From contig NZ_JBMERR010000004.1 of the NCBI RefSeq assembly GCF_048820915.1, positions 62,001 to 126,000 on the forward strand: a stretch of 64,000 nt of DNA, read 5' to 3'. The notes below the pieces were generated by a model. The model was not told the origin of the DNA. It made no database searches and saw only the letters and a program-made list of their open reading frames with translations. The stretch comes from Cribrihabitans_A pelagius. GTDB taxonomy: Bacteria; Pseudomonadota; Alphaproteobacteria; Rhodobacterales; Rhodobacteraceae. Shown piece by piece: positions 32,310 to 41,600 of the stretch (positions within the stretch are counted from its first letter, which is position 1; every line of letters begins with the position of its first letter). The position numbers were made by a program, and so were the translations under genes.

Positions 32310-33291
32310 GAATTTCCCCGTCTGTTTTTCCTTTACCTTTGTCTTTCTTTCCCCTTCCTGGTTGCACCAGCTGTGGATTCCATTGGTGGAGGAAAGGCAG
32401 GATTTTAGAGAAGTATTCCTTTTTCATACCTGGTTTGAGCTGAAGACCTTTTGTCTTGTCCGCGATCTCGGCGATTTCCTCTAACACGATCTGGCGTGCG
32501 AGTTTGGCACTTTCCGGGTTAAATTGGCCTGGGAACGCCACAACAAAGCCACGCCAAAACCAAGCGACCGCAAACCGGTACTGGCGCAGAGTTGCCTCCG
32601 CCACGGGTTTACGCCGCCGCCCCCGGAACCCGATAGGCTCCCCAGCAACCAGCAGGCCGACCCATTCCTCAAAGTCCGCCTTGAAGCGCGGCGGCAAGGG
32701 CTGATCTTCGTTAGGCGAAGGTTTGAACTGGAGCCGTCCAATCTGTGTTTCAGTCAGACCGAACTCCTCACGAATTTCAGGATGAGCGCGAGCTTTTTCA
32801 AAAGCGCCGACACCAGACCTGAACAAGGCGCGCTGAGACTGCTCCAAGCCTTGTTGCACCTTCTCTGCCCAGTCTTGGGTCACTCCTGCAGGTTCGATAG
32901 CAAGCCTAAGGGCAATCCGGCGCAGCGCCAGAAGGTTGTTCTCATGCACGTAACCAAAATCCCGTTCCCTGCACCAGTCACGCAGCCGTAGCCAATCGTC
33001 CTTCGCCTCTTCTTGAACTGCTGACTTTCGGGAAATTTGTCCGGAATACGCTTCCAACCCGGAAATCAGAATACTCCGCCAGGCTTGGTACTGTGCCGGA
33101 TTGCTGAAGTGCGCTGGCACATCCTTCAGATTGTGAGGCCAGGTGTCCTCGAAATCATGGGGATGAACGATGTTCGCAAGATCGCCATTGCATACGAAGG
33201 TTTCGTGGAATTCAATCGCGGCCTTCAGTCTTGGCCAGTTCCCTTCGGGAAGTCCGTTAGCCTCGCCCCAGGATTTCAGTTGTTGAAACAT
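32230..33291 (-). CDS. Truncated recombinase-like protein
   Basis: A 353-residue protein with a good ribosome site (AAGGAG) before ATG 33291. By eye its layout parallels the N-terminal half of the large recombinase at 24071-25825: VPAHFSNPAQYQAWRS matches the position and pattern of PRHFKTEKAYKAWRR, and similar Trp-rich helices follow. No H-x-x-R or Tyr catalytic box is present. The C-terminus runs into a lysine-rich stretch and out of frame. It is probably a decayed or truncated relative of the left-hand recombinase. Confidence 0.5.
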   Translation of the reverse strand: MFQQLKSWGEANGLPEGNWPRLKAAIEFHETFVCNGDLANIVHPHDFEDTWPHNLKDVPAHFSNPAQYQAWRSILISGLEAYSGQISRKSAVQEEAKDDWLRLRDWCRERDFGYVHENNLLALRRIALRLAIEPAGVTQDWAEKVQQGLEQSQRALFRSGVGAFEKARAHPEIREEFGLTETQIGRLQFKPSPNEDQPLPPRFKADFEEWVGLLVAGEPIGFRGRRRKPVAEATLRQYRFAVAWFWRGFVVAFPGQFNPESAKLARQIVLEEIAEIADKTKGLQLKPGMKKEYFSKILPFLHQWNPQLVQPGRGKKDKGKGKTDGEIRAYRADQRTARRDGSTREVCNSGQGD

Positions 33292-33365
33292 CGTTCTGCC
33301 ACTCCTTTATAAAGGAGATTGGCCGGTTTTGGGTTTTCCAAAGCGGTTTTCTGACATCTTTTTCG

Positions 33366-34139
33366 TCAGGCCTTCATTTGCAAGGATTGCTGGGCTTCGC
33401 CGGCTTCCGGGGCCAGAGAAAATTGCCTGGTCCGGGGTGGAAACTTATCAATGCGCCCGGATGGCCATTTCGTCTTTTCGTGCTGAATGCGAATGGCCAC
33501 CGAGGTGTACCCAGGTGCCTTGCCCTCCTGCAGGTAGCCGACGACAAAACGATAACCGGTGAGATCCGCCAGACGCTGCAAACTGCTCATAAGCTTTCGA
33601 TCGACATCCTTGAGCTTGAATGGCACGGGTTCTTCACCACGGCCTTGAAAACCCTGATCGAGAATCCGGAATTCCGGGCGCTGCATTTTATGATGCAGTA
33701 CGACCTGAAGGAAGACATCCATGTCCAAATCTGTCCGGGGGGTTTTTAGCCTTTCTGCAATCAGCAAAGCGTATCTGTCCATCTCGGACATCATTGCGAA
33801 GCTGAATTCCGAAAACCGCCATCGGACATGCCGGTGATCCTGCGTCAAGGCGATGTCATCAAACAGCACCCTTTCCTCCTGCCAGAACTCTGTTACCGCT
33901 TGAAAAGACCTTGCATCGTTGGATCTGGGAGCGCAGCCAAGGCTGCGGTGGGCCTTCAATGGCATCCAGTGTTCCTGATCGCGGGCTGCACCCCAATCGA
34001 TGCTCGGCCAGTCGCCGAGCAGGTGCTGAAAATGGATGGTGGCAAGCAGAAACCTCTGATCTCTCAACGCAAGCCGACTGGCGCGAAGGTATTCGATCAT
34101 CATTGCCGACACTCTGAATTTTCCATTGTCTGCTACCAT
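33366..34139 (-). CDS. Unknown protein heading the right-hand recombinase-like block
   Basis: A 257-residue soluble protein with no membrane segment. The middle (VRWRFSEFSFAMMSEMDRYALLIAERLK) is helical and could be a winged-helix domain as in plasmid replication or partition proteins. The C-terminus is basic (IQHEKTKWPSGRIDKFPPRTRQFSL). It is the first gene of a minus-strand block with two recombinase-like fragments, a place occupied by a different 179-residue protein in the left block. Function not recognised. Confidence 0.5.
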   Translation of the reverse strand: MVADNGKFRVSAMMIEYLRASRLALRDQRFLLATIHFQHLLGDWPSIDWGAARDQEHWMPLKAHRSLGCAPRSNDARSFQAVTEFWQEERVLFDDIALTQDHRHVRWRFSEFSFAMMSEMDRYALLIAERLKTPRTDLDMDVFLQVVLHHKMQRPEFRILDQGFQGRGEEPVPFKLKDVDRKLMSSLQRLADLTGYRFVVGYLQEGKAPGYTSVAIRIQHEKTKWPSGRIDKFPPRTRQFSLAPEAGEAQQSLQMKA

Positions 34140-34624
34140 TCCAGGCTTCCTTATCGCTGTGTTCGGAAGACCTGGGGCCGGAGCTGGATATCGAAACCAG
34201 GTTTGATTGCCCTCGACCGTTTTCCAGGATGTTGATCCCGTCTCAGCGGGCCTTTATCCCGTTTTCGAGAGAAAAATCCCGTTCCTGAGCGGCGCAGGCG
34301 CGTCAGCACGCTGTAAACGCAGCATTTTTCACTATGCAAATTAGGGAAATCCCCAAATCTTGAAATCACATTGGTTCTGTAGGTGTTTGGCGGCTGACCC
34401 CTTCCGCCTGTTCGCGGCGACCCCACTGCATCGATGCGACGATGAAGACCCGCACACGGGATGATGCTGGAAGCAGCAATCAAACCCGGTTTGTTACCGC
34501 AAAAATGATAAACCCAGTTCCCTGTCAGTCTCCGGGACGAGCCCGTTTTCCTGATCGAAACACCAATTTATCAAATCATTCGTCAAATCGGATTTGACAA
34601 ATTCCCATACAGCAAGGGGAAACC
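34140..34624. other. Intergenic region between divergent accessory genes
   Basis: 485 bp between the minus-strand block and the KfrA-like gene. It becomes AT-rich toward 34500-34620 with several TTGACAAA/TTTGACAA-like words, where promoters or operator sites are expected. I see no convincing gene. Confidence 0.35.
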
Positions 34625-34890
34625 ATGACTACGAAAACAAACGCAGGACGCCCGAAATCCTACAACCAAGACCAAGTTGCCACGGCGCTCAAGGATTCGG
34701 CGGGGCGTGGGATTGAACCTTCAGTTGAAGCCGTGAAGCGTCATCTGCGCGAAGAACAGCACCTCCAAATCAACCCGAGACCCGAGGCGTTGCAAACCAT
34801 GATTGACGATATCCTGGCCCGGGAAGCCGAAGAACGTAAGCACCCGATTTGTACCGCCTTACTGGCCCCGTTTTCAGATCTTAGCCTACG
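34625..34890 (+). pseudogene. KfrA-like DNA-binding protein, 3'-truncated by an IS
   Basis: The first 80 or so residues (TNAGRPKSYNQDQVATALKDSAGRGIEPSVEAVKRHLREE) match the pattern of the KfrA N-terminal DNA-binding domain, which in plasmid proteins is followed by a long coiled coil. The coiled coil is missing: near 34890 the reading frame runs into IS sequence and ends in non-homologous codons at 35080. The ribosome site GGGGA precedes ATG 34625. KfrA-type genes are usual on plasmids and integrative elements, which suggests an origin of this part of the island. Confidence 0.6.
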
Positions 34891-34935
34891 TCGCTATGGA
34901 CGTCATTTTCGGTGTCCACGAAGATGGAGGTTTTC

Positions 34936-35046
34936 ATGCGACACGAGGTTTTCACAGGCCCTGAGCGGCGGCGACGGTAGACTGTCGAGGAGAAGCTGGC
35001 CATCGTCGAGGAGGTTGGCGTCAACGGCTGGACGGTGTCCGATGTC
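34936..35046 (+). pseudogene. Transposase orfA fragment (IS66/IS3-type), nonsense mutation
   Basis: The frame from ATG 34936 reads MRHEVFTGPERRRR, then a TAG stop where the family has Trp, then TVEEKLAIVEEVGVNGWTVSDV. This is the N-terminal HTH of a transposase accessory protein. It is cut after about 37 codons by the left end of the IS3 element at 35047. The rest of this element is not found on the other side. Confidence 0.65.
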
Positions 35047-35126
35047 TGAGCTACCCCCCGAAATTCGGACACTGACATAAGCTACGATTTGCAGTCAGCT
35101 GATCTTCGACGAGAAGGAGATCAGAG

Positions 35127-35399
35127 ATGTCGAAACGGAAGTAGCACGCGCCTGAGTTCAAGGCGAAGGTCGCGCTGGAAGCCCTGAAAGGGGAGGAGAC
35201 GGCCGCCGAGCTGGCAAGCCGGTTCGGGGTTCATCCGACGATGATTCATCAATGGAAGCGAGCCCTGCTCGAAGGTGCCTCCGGCGTGTTCGAGCGCGGG
35301 AGCCGCAAGAAGCCGGAGATTGACGAGGAGCAGGTGAAGGAACTCCACACTAAGATCGGGGAGCTGGCGGTGGCCAACTTTTTTTCGAACGAAAGCTGA
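35127..35399 (+). pseudogene. IS3 transposase orfA with in-frame TAG
   Basis: ATG 35127 opens MSKRK and is stopped at once by TAG (35142-35144), where relatives have Gln. The frame beyond reads HAPEFKAKVALEALKGEETAAELASRFGVHPTMIHQWKR, the standard orfA HTH. The end contains a T7 run at about 35380. A one-base slip there would restore ERKLKPWGGK, so this may be the programmed frameshift site or a second lesion. Without orfA the element should not transpose by itself. Confidence 0.75.
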
Positions 35400-35415
35400 A
35401 GCCCTGGGGCGGGAA

Positions 35416-36279
35416 GTGAGGCGCGGCATGATCGAGCCGGACCACCCGGACCTGTCCATTGGGCAGCAGTGCAAGCTGCTGTCGATCGCGCGCTCGTCCT
35501 ATTACTACGAGCCGAAGGGCGAGACCGAGCAAAACCTTGGCCTGATGCGGCGGATTGACGAGCAGTTCCTGGAGACCCCGTTCTTCGGTGTCCGGCAAAT
35601 GACCTGGCGCCTGCGCAACGACGGACACCTCGTGAAGGAGAAGCGCATCCGGCGACTGATGCGCCTCATGGGGCTCATGCCGATCTACCAGAAGCCCAAC
35701 ACCAGCAGGCCGACGAAGGGGCATAAGACGTATCCCTATCTGTTGAGAGGTCTTCGGGTGGAACGTCCGAACCAAGTCTGGTGCTCGGATATCACCTACC
35801 TGCCCATGCGGCGCGGGGTCCTCTACCTCGTGGCGATCATGGACTGGCACACCCGCAAGGTTCTGGCCTGGCGGATCTCGAACACGCTCGAGGCCGACTT
35901 CTGTGTCGAGGCGCTGAACGAGGCCATTCACAAATTTGGCCCGCCCGAGATCATGAACACGGATCAGGGAAGCCAGTTCACGTCCTTCGCCTGGACGGAT
36001 CGGCTCCGCCGATCTGGCGTGCGGATCTCGATGGATGGGAAAGGTCGGTTCCTCGACAATATATTCATCGAGCGGCTATGGCGAACTCTGAAATACGAGT
36101 GTGTCTACCTGCATGCATGGGAGACCGGATCAGAAACGAAGGCGGCCATCCGGAAATGGATGACCTTCTACAACCACCAGCGCCCTCACTCGGCCCTCGG
36201 CGGCAAGCCTCCGGCGCTGGTCTATTGGCAGAGAAATGATATCAACCAACCCGATCAGCAGGTGCAACGAGTAGCTTAA
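35416..36279 (+). CDS. IS3-family transposase orfB (DDE integrase domain)
   Basis: A 287-residue integrase-core protein starting at GTG 35416 (an alternative ATG lies at 35428). The N-terminal HTH_21-like part carries SIARSSYYYEPKGETEQN. The DDE residues are in VWCSDITYLP, EIMNTDQGSQFTS and FLDNIFIERLWRTLKYE. NHQRPHSALGGKPP near the C-terminus is typical. The gene looks intact, but orfA upstream carries a nonsense codon. Confidence 0.92.
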   Translation: MRRGMIEPDHPDLSIGQQCKLLSIARSSYYYEPKGETEQNLGLMRRIDEQFLETPFFGVRQMTWRLRNDGHLVKEKRIRRLMRLMGLMPIYQKPNTSRPTKGHKTYPYLLRGLRVERPNQVWCSDITYLPMRRGVLYLVAIMDWHTRKVLAWRISNTLEADFCVEALNEAIHKFGPPEIMNTDQGSQFTSFAWTDRLRRSGVRISMDGKGRFLDNIFIERLWRTLKYECVYLHAWETGSETKAAIRKWMTFYNHQRPHSALGGKPPALVYWQRNDINQPDQQVQRVA

Positions 36280-36318
36280 ATTACGCCAGATCCTGTCCAA
36301 ACATTGGGGAGTAGCTCA

Positions 36319-36530
36319 GTGGTGTCACGGTGTGCCGTTTGGCAAAGGCGGCATGAGCCGCGCTTTCTGCATCGAAGTGGTCGTTCTTTCCGCGTCGGCG
36401 TCGGTCATGTTTGTCAGGGGCAGTGACCTCCAGAACCTCGACACCAGCCGCCTGCATGTAACGCAACAATCCTGCGCCATAGCTGCCCGAGCATTCGATG
36501 CCAAACCTTGATGTCCATCAGATGCTCCTC
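36319..36530 (-). pseudogene. IS110-family transposase fragment
   Basis: On the minus strand, codons from about 36510 to 36330 read LLRYMQAAGVEVLEVTAPDKHDRRRRGKNDHFDAESAAHAAF, which is the N-terminal RuvC-like (DEDD) region of IS110 transposases. The start is frameshifted and the rest is removed by the IS3 element. It differs from the intact IS110 at 36901-37929. Confidence 0.7.
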
Positions 36531-36900
36531 TCTCCACCTATGCCCGCCACGGTAGCAGCGGGTTGGTGGGAAAGCAGTTCATCCCATTAGCTCAGTCTGT
36601 CCGGGGAAAGGGGAACCCCGGCCATCAGCCAATTTGTGCAACATGTATAACCGCCCCTTGCGCAAGAGGGTTTTTGAGCAATTTGGCGCGGTGTCGGGTG
36701 CTGACATGTATCCGGCCTCGTGATGCGGCTATCGTCATGCCGCGGGCCCGCATGGTGTTCGCGGGGCGGAACCAAATCAAAGCCGCGTGCTCGATGGCAC
36801 TCTGTTGCACTCTGGTTCTTCCGACCCCGTCTCACGACCGTTGCGCCAAGCTGCTCTCAGCCCTCCTCCGCTCCGACGACCTCGCGACCGCTGGCGGACC
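36531..36900. other. Non-coding stretch between IS110 fragment and IS110 element
   Basis: 370 bp downstream of the intact IS110 transposase. It probably includes the right non-coding end of that element and remnants of others. A hairpin GGGGAAAGGGGAACCCC-like patch lies near 36602-36618. No gene that I would trust. Confidence 0.35.
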
Positions 36901-37929
36901 TTAAGCCGCCATGGCCGGAGACCGGTAGATATCACCGCTCTTCATCAGCGCCCAGACGATCCGCGCCATTTTGTTGGCGAGGGCGACCCGGACCAGCATC
37001 GTCGGCTTCCGCTCCAGCATTCCCGCCAACCACGTGCCCGGACGAGCCGAAGCGTGGCAATGCCGCTTGATGATAACGCTGTTGGCCCCGATGATCAGCA
37101 ACCGGCGCAAAGAGCGCTCGCCCATCCTTGTCGTGGCGCCGAGCCTCTGCTTGCCGCCTGTCGAGTGCTGCCGCGGCGTGAGGCCGAGCCATGCCGCGAA
37201 GTCTCGTCCCCTCCGGAAAGCTTCCAGCGGCGGAGCCAGAGTGGCGATGGCCGTGGCGATCAACGGGCCGATGCCAGGGATCGTCATCAGGCGCCGGGCA
37301 ACCTCATCCGTCTTGGCTCGCCGGTCGATCTCGGCATTCAAGGTCTCGATCTGACTGTCGAGCTGGGCAAGCGTTGCAGTCAGGACCGTCAGGGAGGCCC
37401 GCGCCGTGACGGGCAGGCCTGAGGCCTCGTCTGCGACAAGGGAGACCAGGCGCCGGGCATTCGTCGCCCCCTGTGGCACGACCCAACCGTACTCGGTGAG
37501 GTGTCCGCGGAGCGCGTTGACGGCCTGGGTGCGCTGCCGGATGAGCAATTCTCGGACGCGGAAGACGCTGGCCGCCCCTTGCGTTTCCTCGCTCTTCACC
37601 GGCACGAAGCGCATATTCGGTCTCTGCGCCGCCTCGCAGATAGCCTCAGCGTCCGCCACGTCACTTTTTTGCCGCTTGATGAAGGGCTTCACATAGGCGG
37701 GCGGGATGAGTTTGATGTCGTGACCGAGCTTGGCCAGCTCCCGACCCCAGAAATGCGCGCCTCCGCAGGCCTCCATCGCCACCAGGCAGGGCGGCAACTT
37801 AGCGAAGAATTCAAGCACTTGGGCCCTTCTGAGCTTATTGCGTAAAACAGCACTGCCATTGCTGTCAGCACCATGGACCTGGAACACATTCTTCGCCAGA
37901 TCCAGTCCGACCGTGATAATCTCCGACAT
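36901..37929 (-). CDS. IS110-family transposase
   Basis: A 342-residue DEDD recombinase. The RuvC-like N-terminus reads VGLDLAKNVFQVHG, then LVAMEACGGAHFWGREL and KSDVADAEAICEA. The Tnp_20 part has MTIPGIGPLIATAIATLAP, then RDFAAWLGLTPRQHSTGGKQRLGATTRMGERSLRRLL. ATG 37929 is chosen because GGGAGG precedes it. IS110 elements move with a bispecific guide (bridge) RNA encoded in a non-coding end of the element. The gene appears intact. Confidence 0.92.
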   Translation of the reverse strand: MSEIITVGLDLAKNVFQVHGADSNGSAVLRNKLRRAQVLEFFAKLPPCLVAMEACGGAHFWGRELAKLGHDIKLIPPAYVKPFIKRQKSDVADAEAICEAAQRPNMRFVPVKSEETQGAASVFRVRELLIRQRTQAVNALRGHLTEYGWVVPQGATNARRLVSLVADEASGLPVTARASLTVLTATLAQLDSQIETLNAEIDRRAKTDEVARRLMTIPGIGPLIATAIATLAPPLEAFRRGRDFAAWLGLTPRQHSTGGKQRLGATTRMGERSLRRLLIIGANSVIIKRHCHASARPGTWLAGMLERKPTMLVRVALANKMARIVWALMKSGDIYRSPAMAA

Positions 37930-38251
37930 GACCGCCTCCCAATATGGATTGTTGCGATCCCACCTTGGCACGTCGATGCCGTCGGGGGGCGGTTACAGCA
38001 TCAGAGCCCACAGGGGCAGGCAATTGGCCGATCAACGGTCAATAGCGGACCAAAACCTGAACAGAGCGAACAAATAAACGCGGACTCCGCGGGGAGCAGG
38101 TCAACCGTAGCCCGCCTCAACTACGATCCATCGATTGCGGCGTCGCCGTTTACGTGTTTTAGGCCCACACGGCACCGTCCGCAGACCCAATAACCGGGCG
38201 GTTACCGGCCTATGGGCTGCGAGATTCCCAAGGGGGTTTCAGTTTGCTGCG
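37930..38251. other. Non-coding stretch upstream of IS110 transposase
   Basis: 322 bp between the IS110 start and the stop of a lipoprotein gene. The part next to the transposase should be the left non-coding end of the IS110 element, a possible place for its guide RNA. Around 38195-38210 is the inverted pair CCGGGCGGTTACCGG. No ORF is supported. Confidence 0.35.
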
Positions 38252-38620
38252 TTACTGAAGCGTGAACACGGCAGATTGTCCGTCTGGGCGGGTCATAGTG
38301 ACTTGGTCGCCTTCGATTGTAAAATCACGGCAGGCTGTTCCAGAAAACTTTGCCGGTTTTTCTAAAGTCCGACACCATTGGTTGCTTTTGATTGCCCAAG
38401 TTCCGATGATTTCGTTTCCATTCGGGGCAACTCCCTTTAGCTGGCCGCTCTGCAGCAACGTCATTGTGATGTCCGGATGAACAAGTGTTTTCCCAGCCAG
38501 TATTGCACGGGCGTCTGTGGGGGCCGTGTCATTAGTCATAGTAGCGCCTGGGGGATTCATTCCACAGGCTGCCATGATCGCAATTGCAGGCAGTATCGAC
38601 GTGAATTTAATAAGCTGCAT
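38252..38620 (-). CDS. Small predicted lipoprotein, unknown function
   Basis: A 122-residue protein. The signal peptide MQLIKFTSILPAIAIMAAC carries a lipobox with Cys at residue 19. The mature part (ARAILAGKTLVHPDITMTLLQSG, then EIIGTWAIKSNQWCRTLEKP, then CRDFTIEGDQVTMTRPDGQ) looks like a small beta-barrel with two cysteines that may pair. ATG 38620 is chosen because GGAG lies six bases upstream. It follows the RTX adhesin gene by 53 bp in the same direction and may be co-transcribed. Confidence 0.72.
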   Translation of the reverse strand: MQLIKFTSILPAIAIMAACGMNPPGATMTNDTAPTDARAILAGKTLVHPDITMTLLQSGQLKGVAPNGNEIIGTWAIKSNQWCRTLEKPAKFSGTACRDFTIEGDQVTMTRPDGQSAVFTLQ

Positions 38621-38673
38621 AGCTTTCTCCATAGTTATGACAAAGAACCGGACCGTTCATTGGGGGTTGATCG

Positions 38674-41600
38674 TCAAAGAAGATCGTTAGGGTCAGTGAT
38701 ACCAAGAACACCTGTCAGTTCAGCAGACGAGCCGTCAGCAAATGCAATGAAGGTGCTGTCATTCCCAGCGACAGCATCCGTATCTATTTCGCTGATGCCG
38801 TCGATTGTCTGACCGCCATTGAGAACGAGAACATCTGTACCCACCACGAAGTCCGTAATGGTATCCTGACCTTCCCCAACATTGAAGATGAAGCTATCTG
38901 CGTCTGCTCCGCCGGTCAGAACGTCGTTTCCAAATCCGCCAGAGATTTGGTCATCACCGGCGCCGCCATCGATCTGGTCTGCACCGTTTTCGCCGCTGAG
39001 CGTATCATTGCCTCCTTCACCAGCGATGGTGTCGTCTCCGAAAAGGCCGACTATGGAGTCGTCTCCGGCAGTTCCAGCGAAAGCACCGCCGTTCACCCCG
39101 CCGCCGTCAGGCTGATACCCCTCGCCGGTGCCAAGATCGACAAGGAAGTTGGCGTCGGTGAAATCCGCAAGGCTGGTTCCTTGGAACCTGACCAGCCCGA
39201 GATAATTGTCGCCGCCGCCATTCAGGTCGGCTTCCAGCAGCACGTCGGCGCCGTCTTGGACCAGGCGCATGAAGCCCGCCCCGAAGGGGTTGGAGGCGCC
39301 GTCCCAGCCACTGAGNNNNNNNNNNNNNNNNNNNNNNNNNNNNNNNNNNNNNNNNNNNNNNNNNNNNNNNNNNNNNNNNNNNNNNNNNNNNNNNNNNNNN
39401 NNNNNNTTGCTGCCGCTGCCGGTGAGCTGGTCATCGCCGTCGCCGCCGTAAGCCCTGCCGCCATCCGCACCGGTGAGGATCACGTCATCGCCAGCCTCAC
39501 CGTAGAGGTAGTCAAACCCCGCGCCGCCGTCGATCTGATCAGCGGCAGGCCCGCCGTGGATAGTATCATTTCCGGCGCCACCGGAGATTGTATCTCCCCC
39601 GATCGTGCCTTCAAGATTTTCGGAGGCGTTGGTACCAGTGATCACGGTCCCGGCGGGAACGGACCCGTCCGGCGGATACGGCGGATCAAAATTAGCGGCT
39701 GTAAAGTCAGCGGTATTCGTATTCTCGAACCTGACCAGCCCGAGATAATTGTCGCCGCCGCCATTCAGGTCGGCTTCCAGCAGCACGTCGGCGCCGTCTT
39801 GGACCAGGCGCATGAAGCCCGCCCCGAAGGGGTTGGAGGCGCCGTCCCAGCCACTGAGGCGCTGGTTGACGAAATAGTCGATGTCGACGCTGTCTTCCGC
39901 CGTTGAGAAGTCGGTGACCAGCAGCTCGCTGATCGAGCTTGGGGTAGAGTATTGCAGACGCAGGACATCGGCGCCGGCGCCCAGCGTGATGCTGGTCACC
40001 TCGGGGATATAAGTGCCGGTTCCGCTGTCGTAGACTTGGCTGCCATTGAAATAGGCCTCGACGGTGTCGTTACCGGCCCCCGCGTCGATCAGATCCGCGG
40101 ACCTGTAGCCTGCATTCCTGATGTAGTCGTCGCCGTCTCCGGCCGTGACTGTGTCGTTGAAGTTTGCATCCGTCGAAACATCAATTCTGTCGTTGCCATC
40201 GCCTCCGGACATGCTGTTGGCGCCACTGCCGCCAGAAATGAAGTCGTTCCCGCCGCCGCCTTCAATCGTATCGGCGCCGTTGCCGCCCTGAAGGTAGTCG
40301 TTGCCCAAGTCACCTGCAAGCTGGTCATTGCCGTCCCCGCCATAAAGCGAGTCGTTGCTGCCGCTGCCGGTGAGCTGGTCATCGCCGTCGCCGCCGTAAG
40401 CCCTGCCGCCATCCGCACCGGTGAGGATCACGTCATCGCCAGCCTCACCGTAGAGGTAGTCAAACCCCGCGCCGCCGTCGATCACATCGGCTCCTGGGAG
40501 GCCCGTAATTGTATCGTTGCCCTCCAAGCCTGAAATCAGATCTCCCTGTATGGTGCCCGTCAAGTTATCGTTGCCGGATGTACCGAGGATCAAAGACCCA
40601 TCCAGAACCGTTAGGCTGAACGTGGCCGAATTTGATTGGCCATCGTCTTCCGTCGCCGTCACCCGCAGATTGTAGAGGCCGACATCACCTGCTTGCGGTG
40701 CATTTGCATCGAACCCGATTGTCCGGCTCGCGGCGTCATAGCTCATGAAGGACGGCAGGGGAGATCCGTCAGCCAATGAAACAGTATAGCTGATCGTGCC
40801 GCCTTCATCGTGATCCGAAAACAGATCCCCGGGAATCTGATAGCTGAAGTCTTGGTTGGTGAAGCCGGACTGAGCAGAGACAGCCCCCGTTAGGACTGGC
40901 GGATCTCCCACACCTGACACGCTCATTGTTACCGTTGCCGTATCAAACAGGCCTGTTCCATCTGAGACCGTATAGGTAAAGGTATCCTCAAGTGTCTCTC
41001 CACCAGCCATTTCATCCAAAGTGGTGGAGGAGGTGGGATCATAGATGACCGAACCGTCTGAATTGAGCGTCACGGTGGCTCCGAGCGCACTGGTGGCCGA
41101 GACACTACTGATCGACAGCGGATCGCCGCTGCCATCTGTGTCATTGGCAAGCAGGTCAGCAGCCGGAATCACGTAGATTGTGTTCTCATCCCCGGTGAGG
41201 ATATCATCATTTGCATCGGGGCCCGGATTGTCGGTAGATCCGCTGACAGTCACGGTAATGTTGTTGACCGCGGTCGCTCCATGCTTGTCAGACGCGGTGA
41301 CTTCGATCGTGACATCCCGTGTTTCTCCATCATCCAGGTCCTGGAAGTCTGTGCCGGGATCAAAGCTCAGTGTGGTGCCGCTGATCGAGGCCGAGCCCTC
41401 GGACAGCGCGCCGGTGATCGCATATGTCAGCGTCTTTCCGTCATCGTCGCTGTCGATGTCATCGCCCAGAGCGGCGAGATCCACATCGATGCTCGGGCCG
41501 TCTTCTTCGGCCGCGCCAATGCCAGTCGCCAGAGTTGGCCCATCATTGGTGCCGGTCACCGTGATCACCACATCGTTCACGGCAGTGGCGCCGTGGCTGT

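Larger units (their letters stand above)
35047..36318 (+). mobile_element. IS3-family insertion sequence
   Basis: An element of about 1.27 kb with imperfect terminal inverted repeats: the left end starts TGAGCTACCCCCC and the right end, read on the minus strand, starts TGAGCTACTCCCC. The match continues to a shared GGACA at base 25. It contains a damaged orfA and an intact orfB. I found no matching target duplication; the left flank is an IS66/IS3-type fragment and the right flank is an IS110 fragment, so the locus has been rearranged. Confidence 0.8.

Noticed and set aside
34151..34483. A 110-codon minus-strand frame upstream of 34139
   Set aside because: No ribosome site or domain, and it occupies the expected divergent promoter region.
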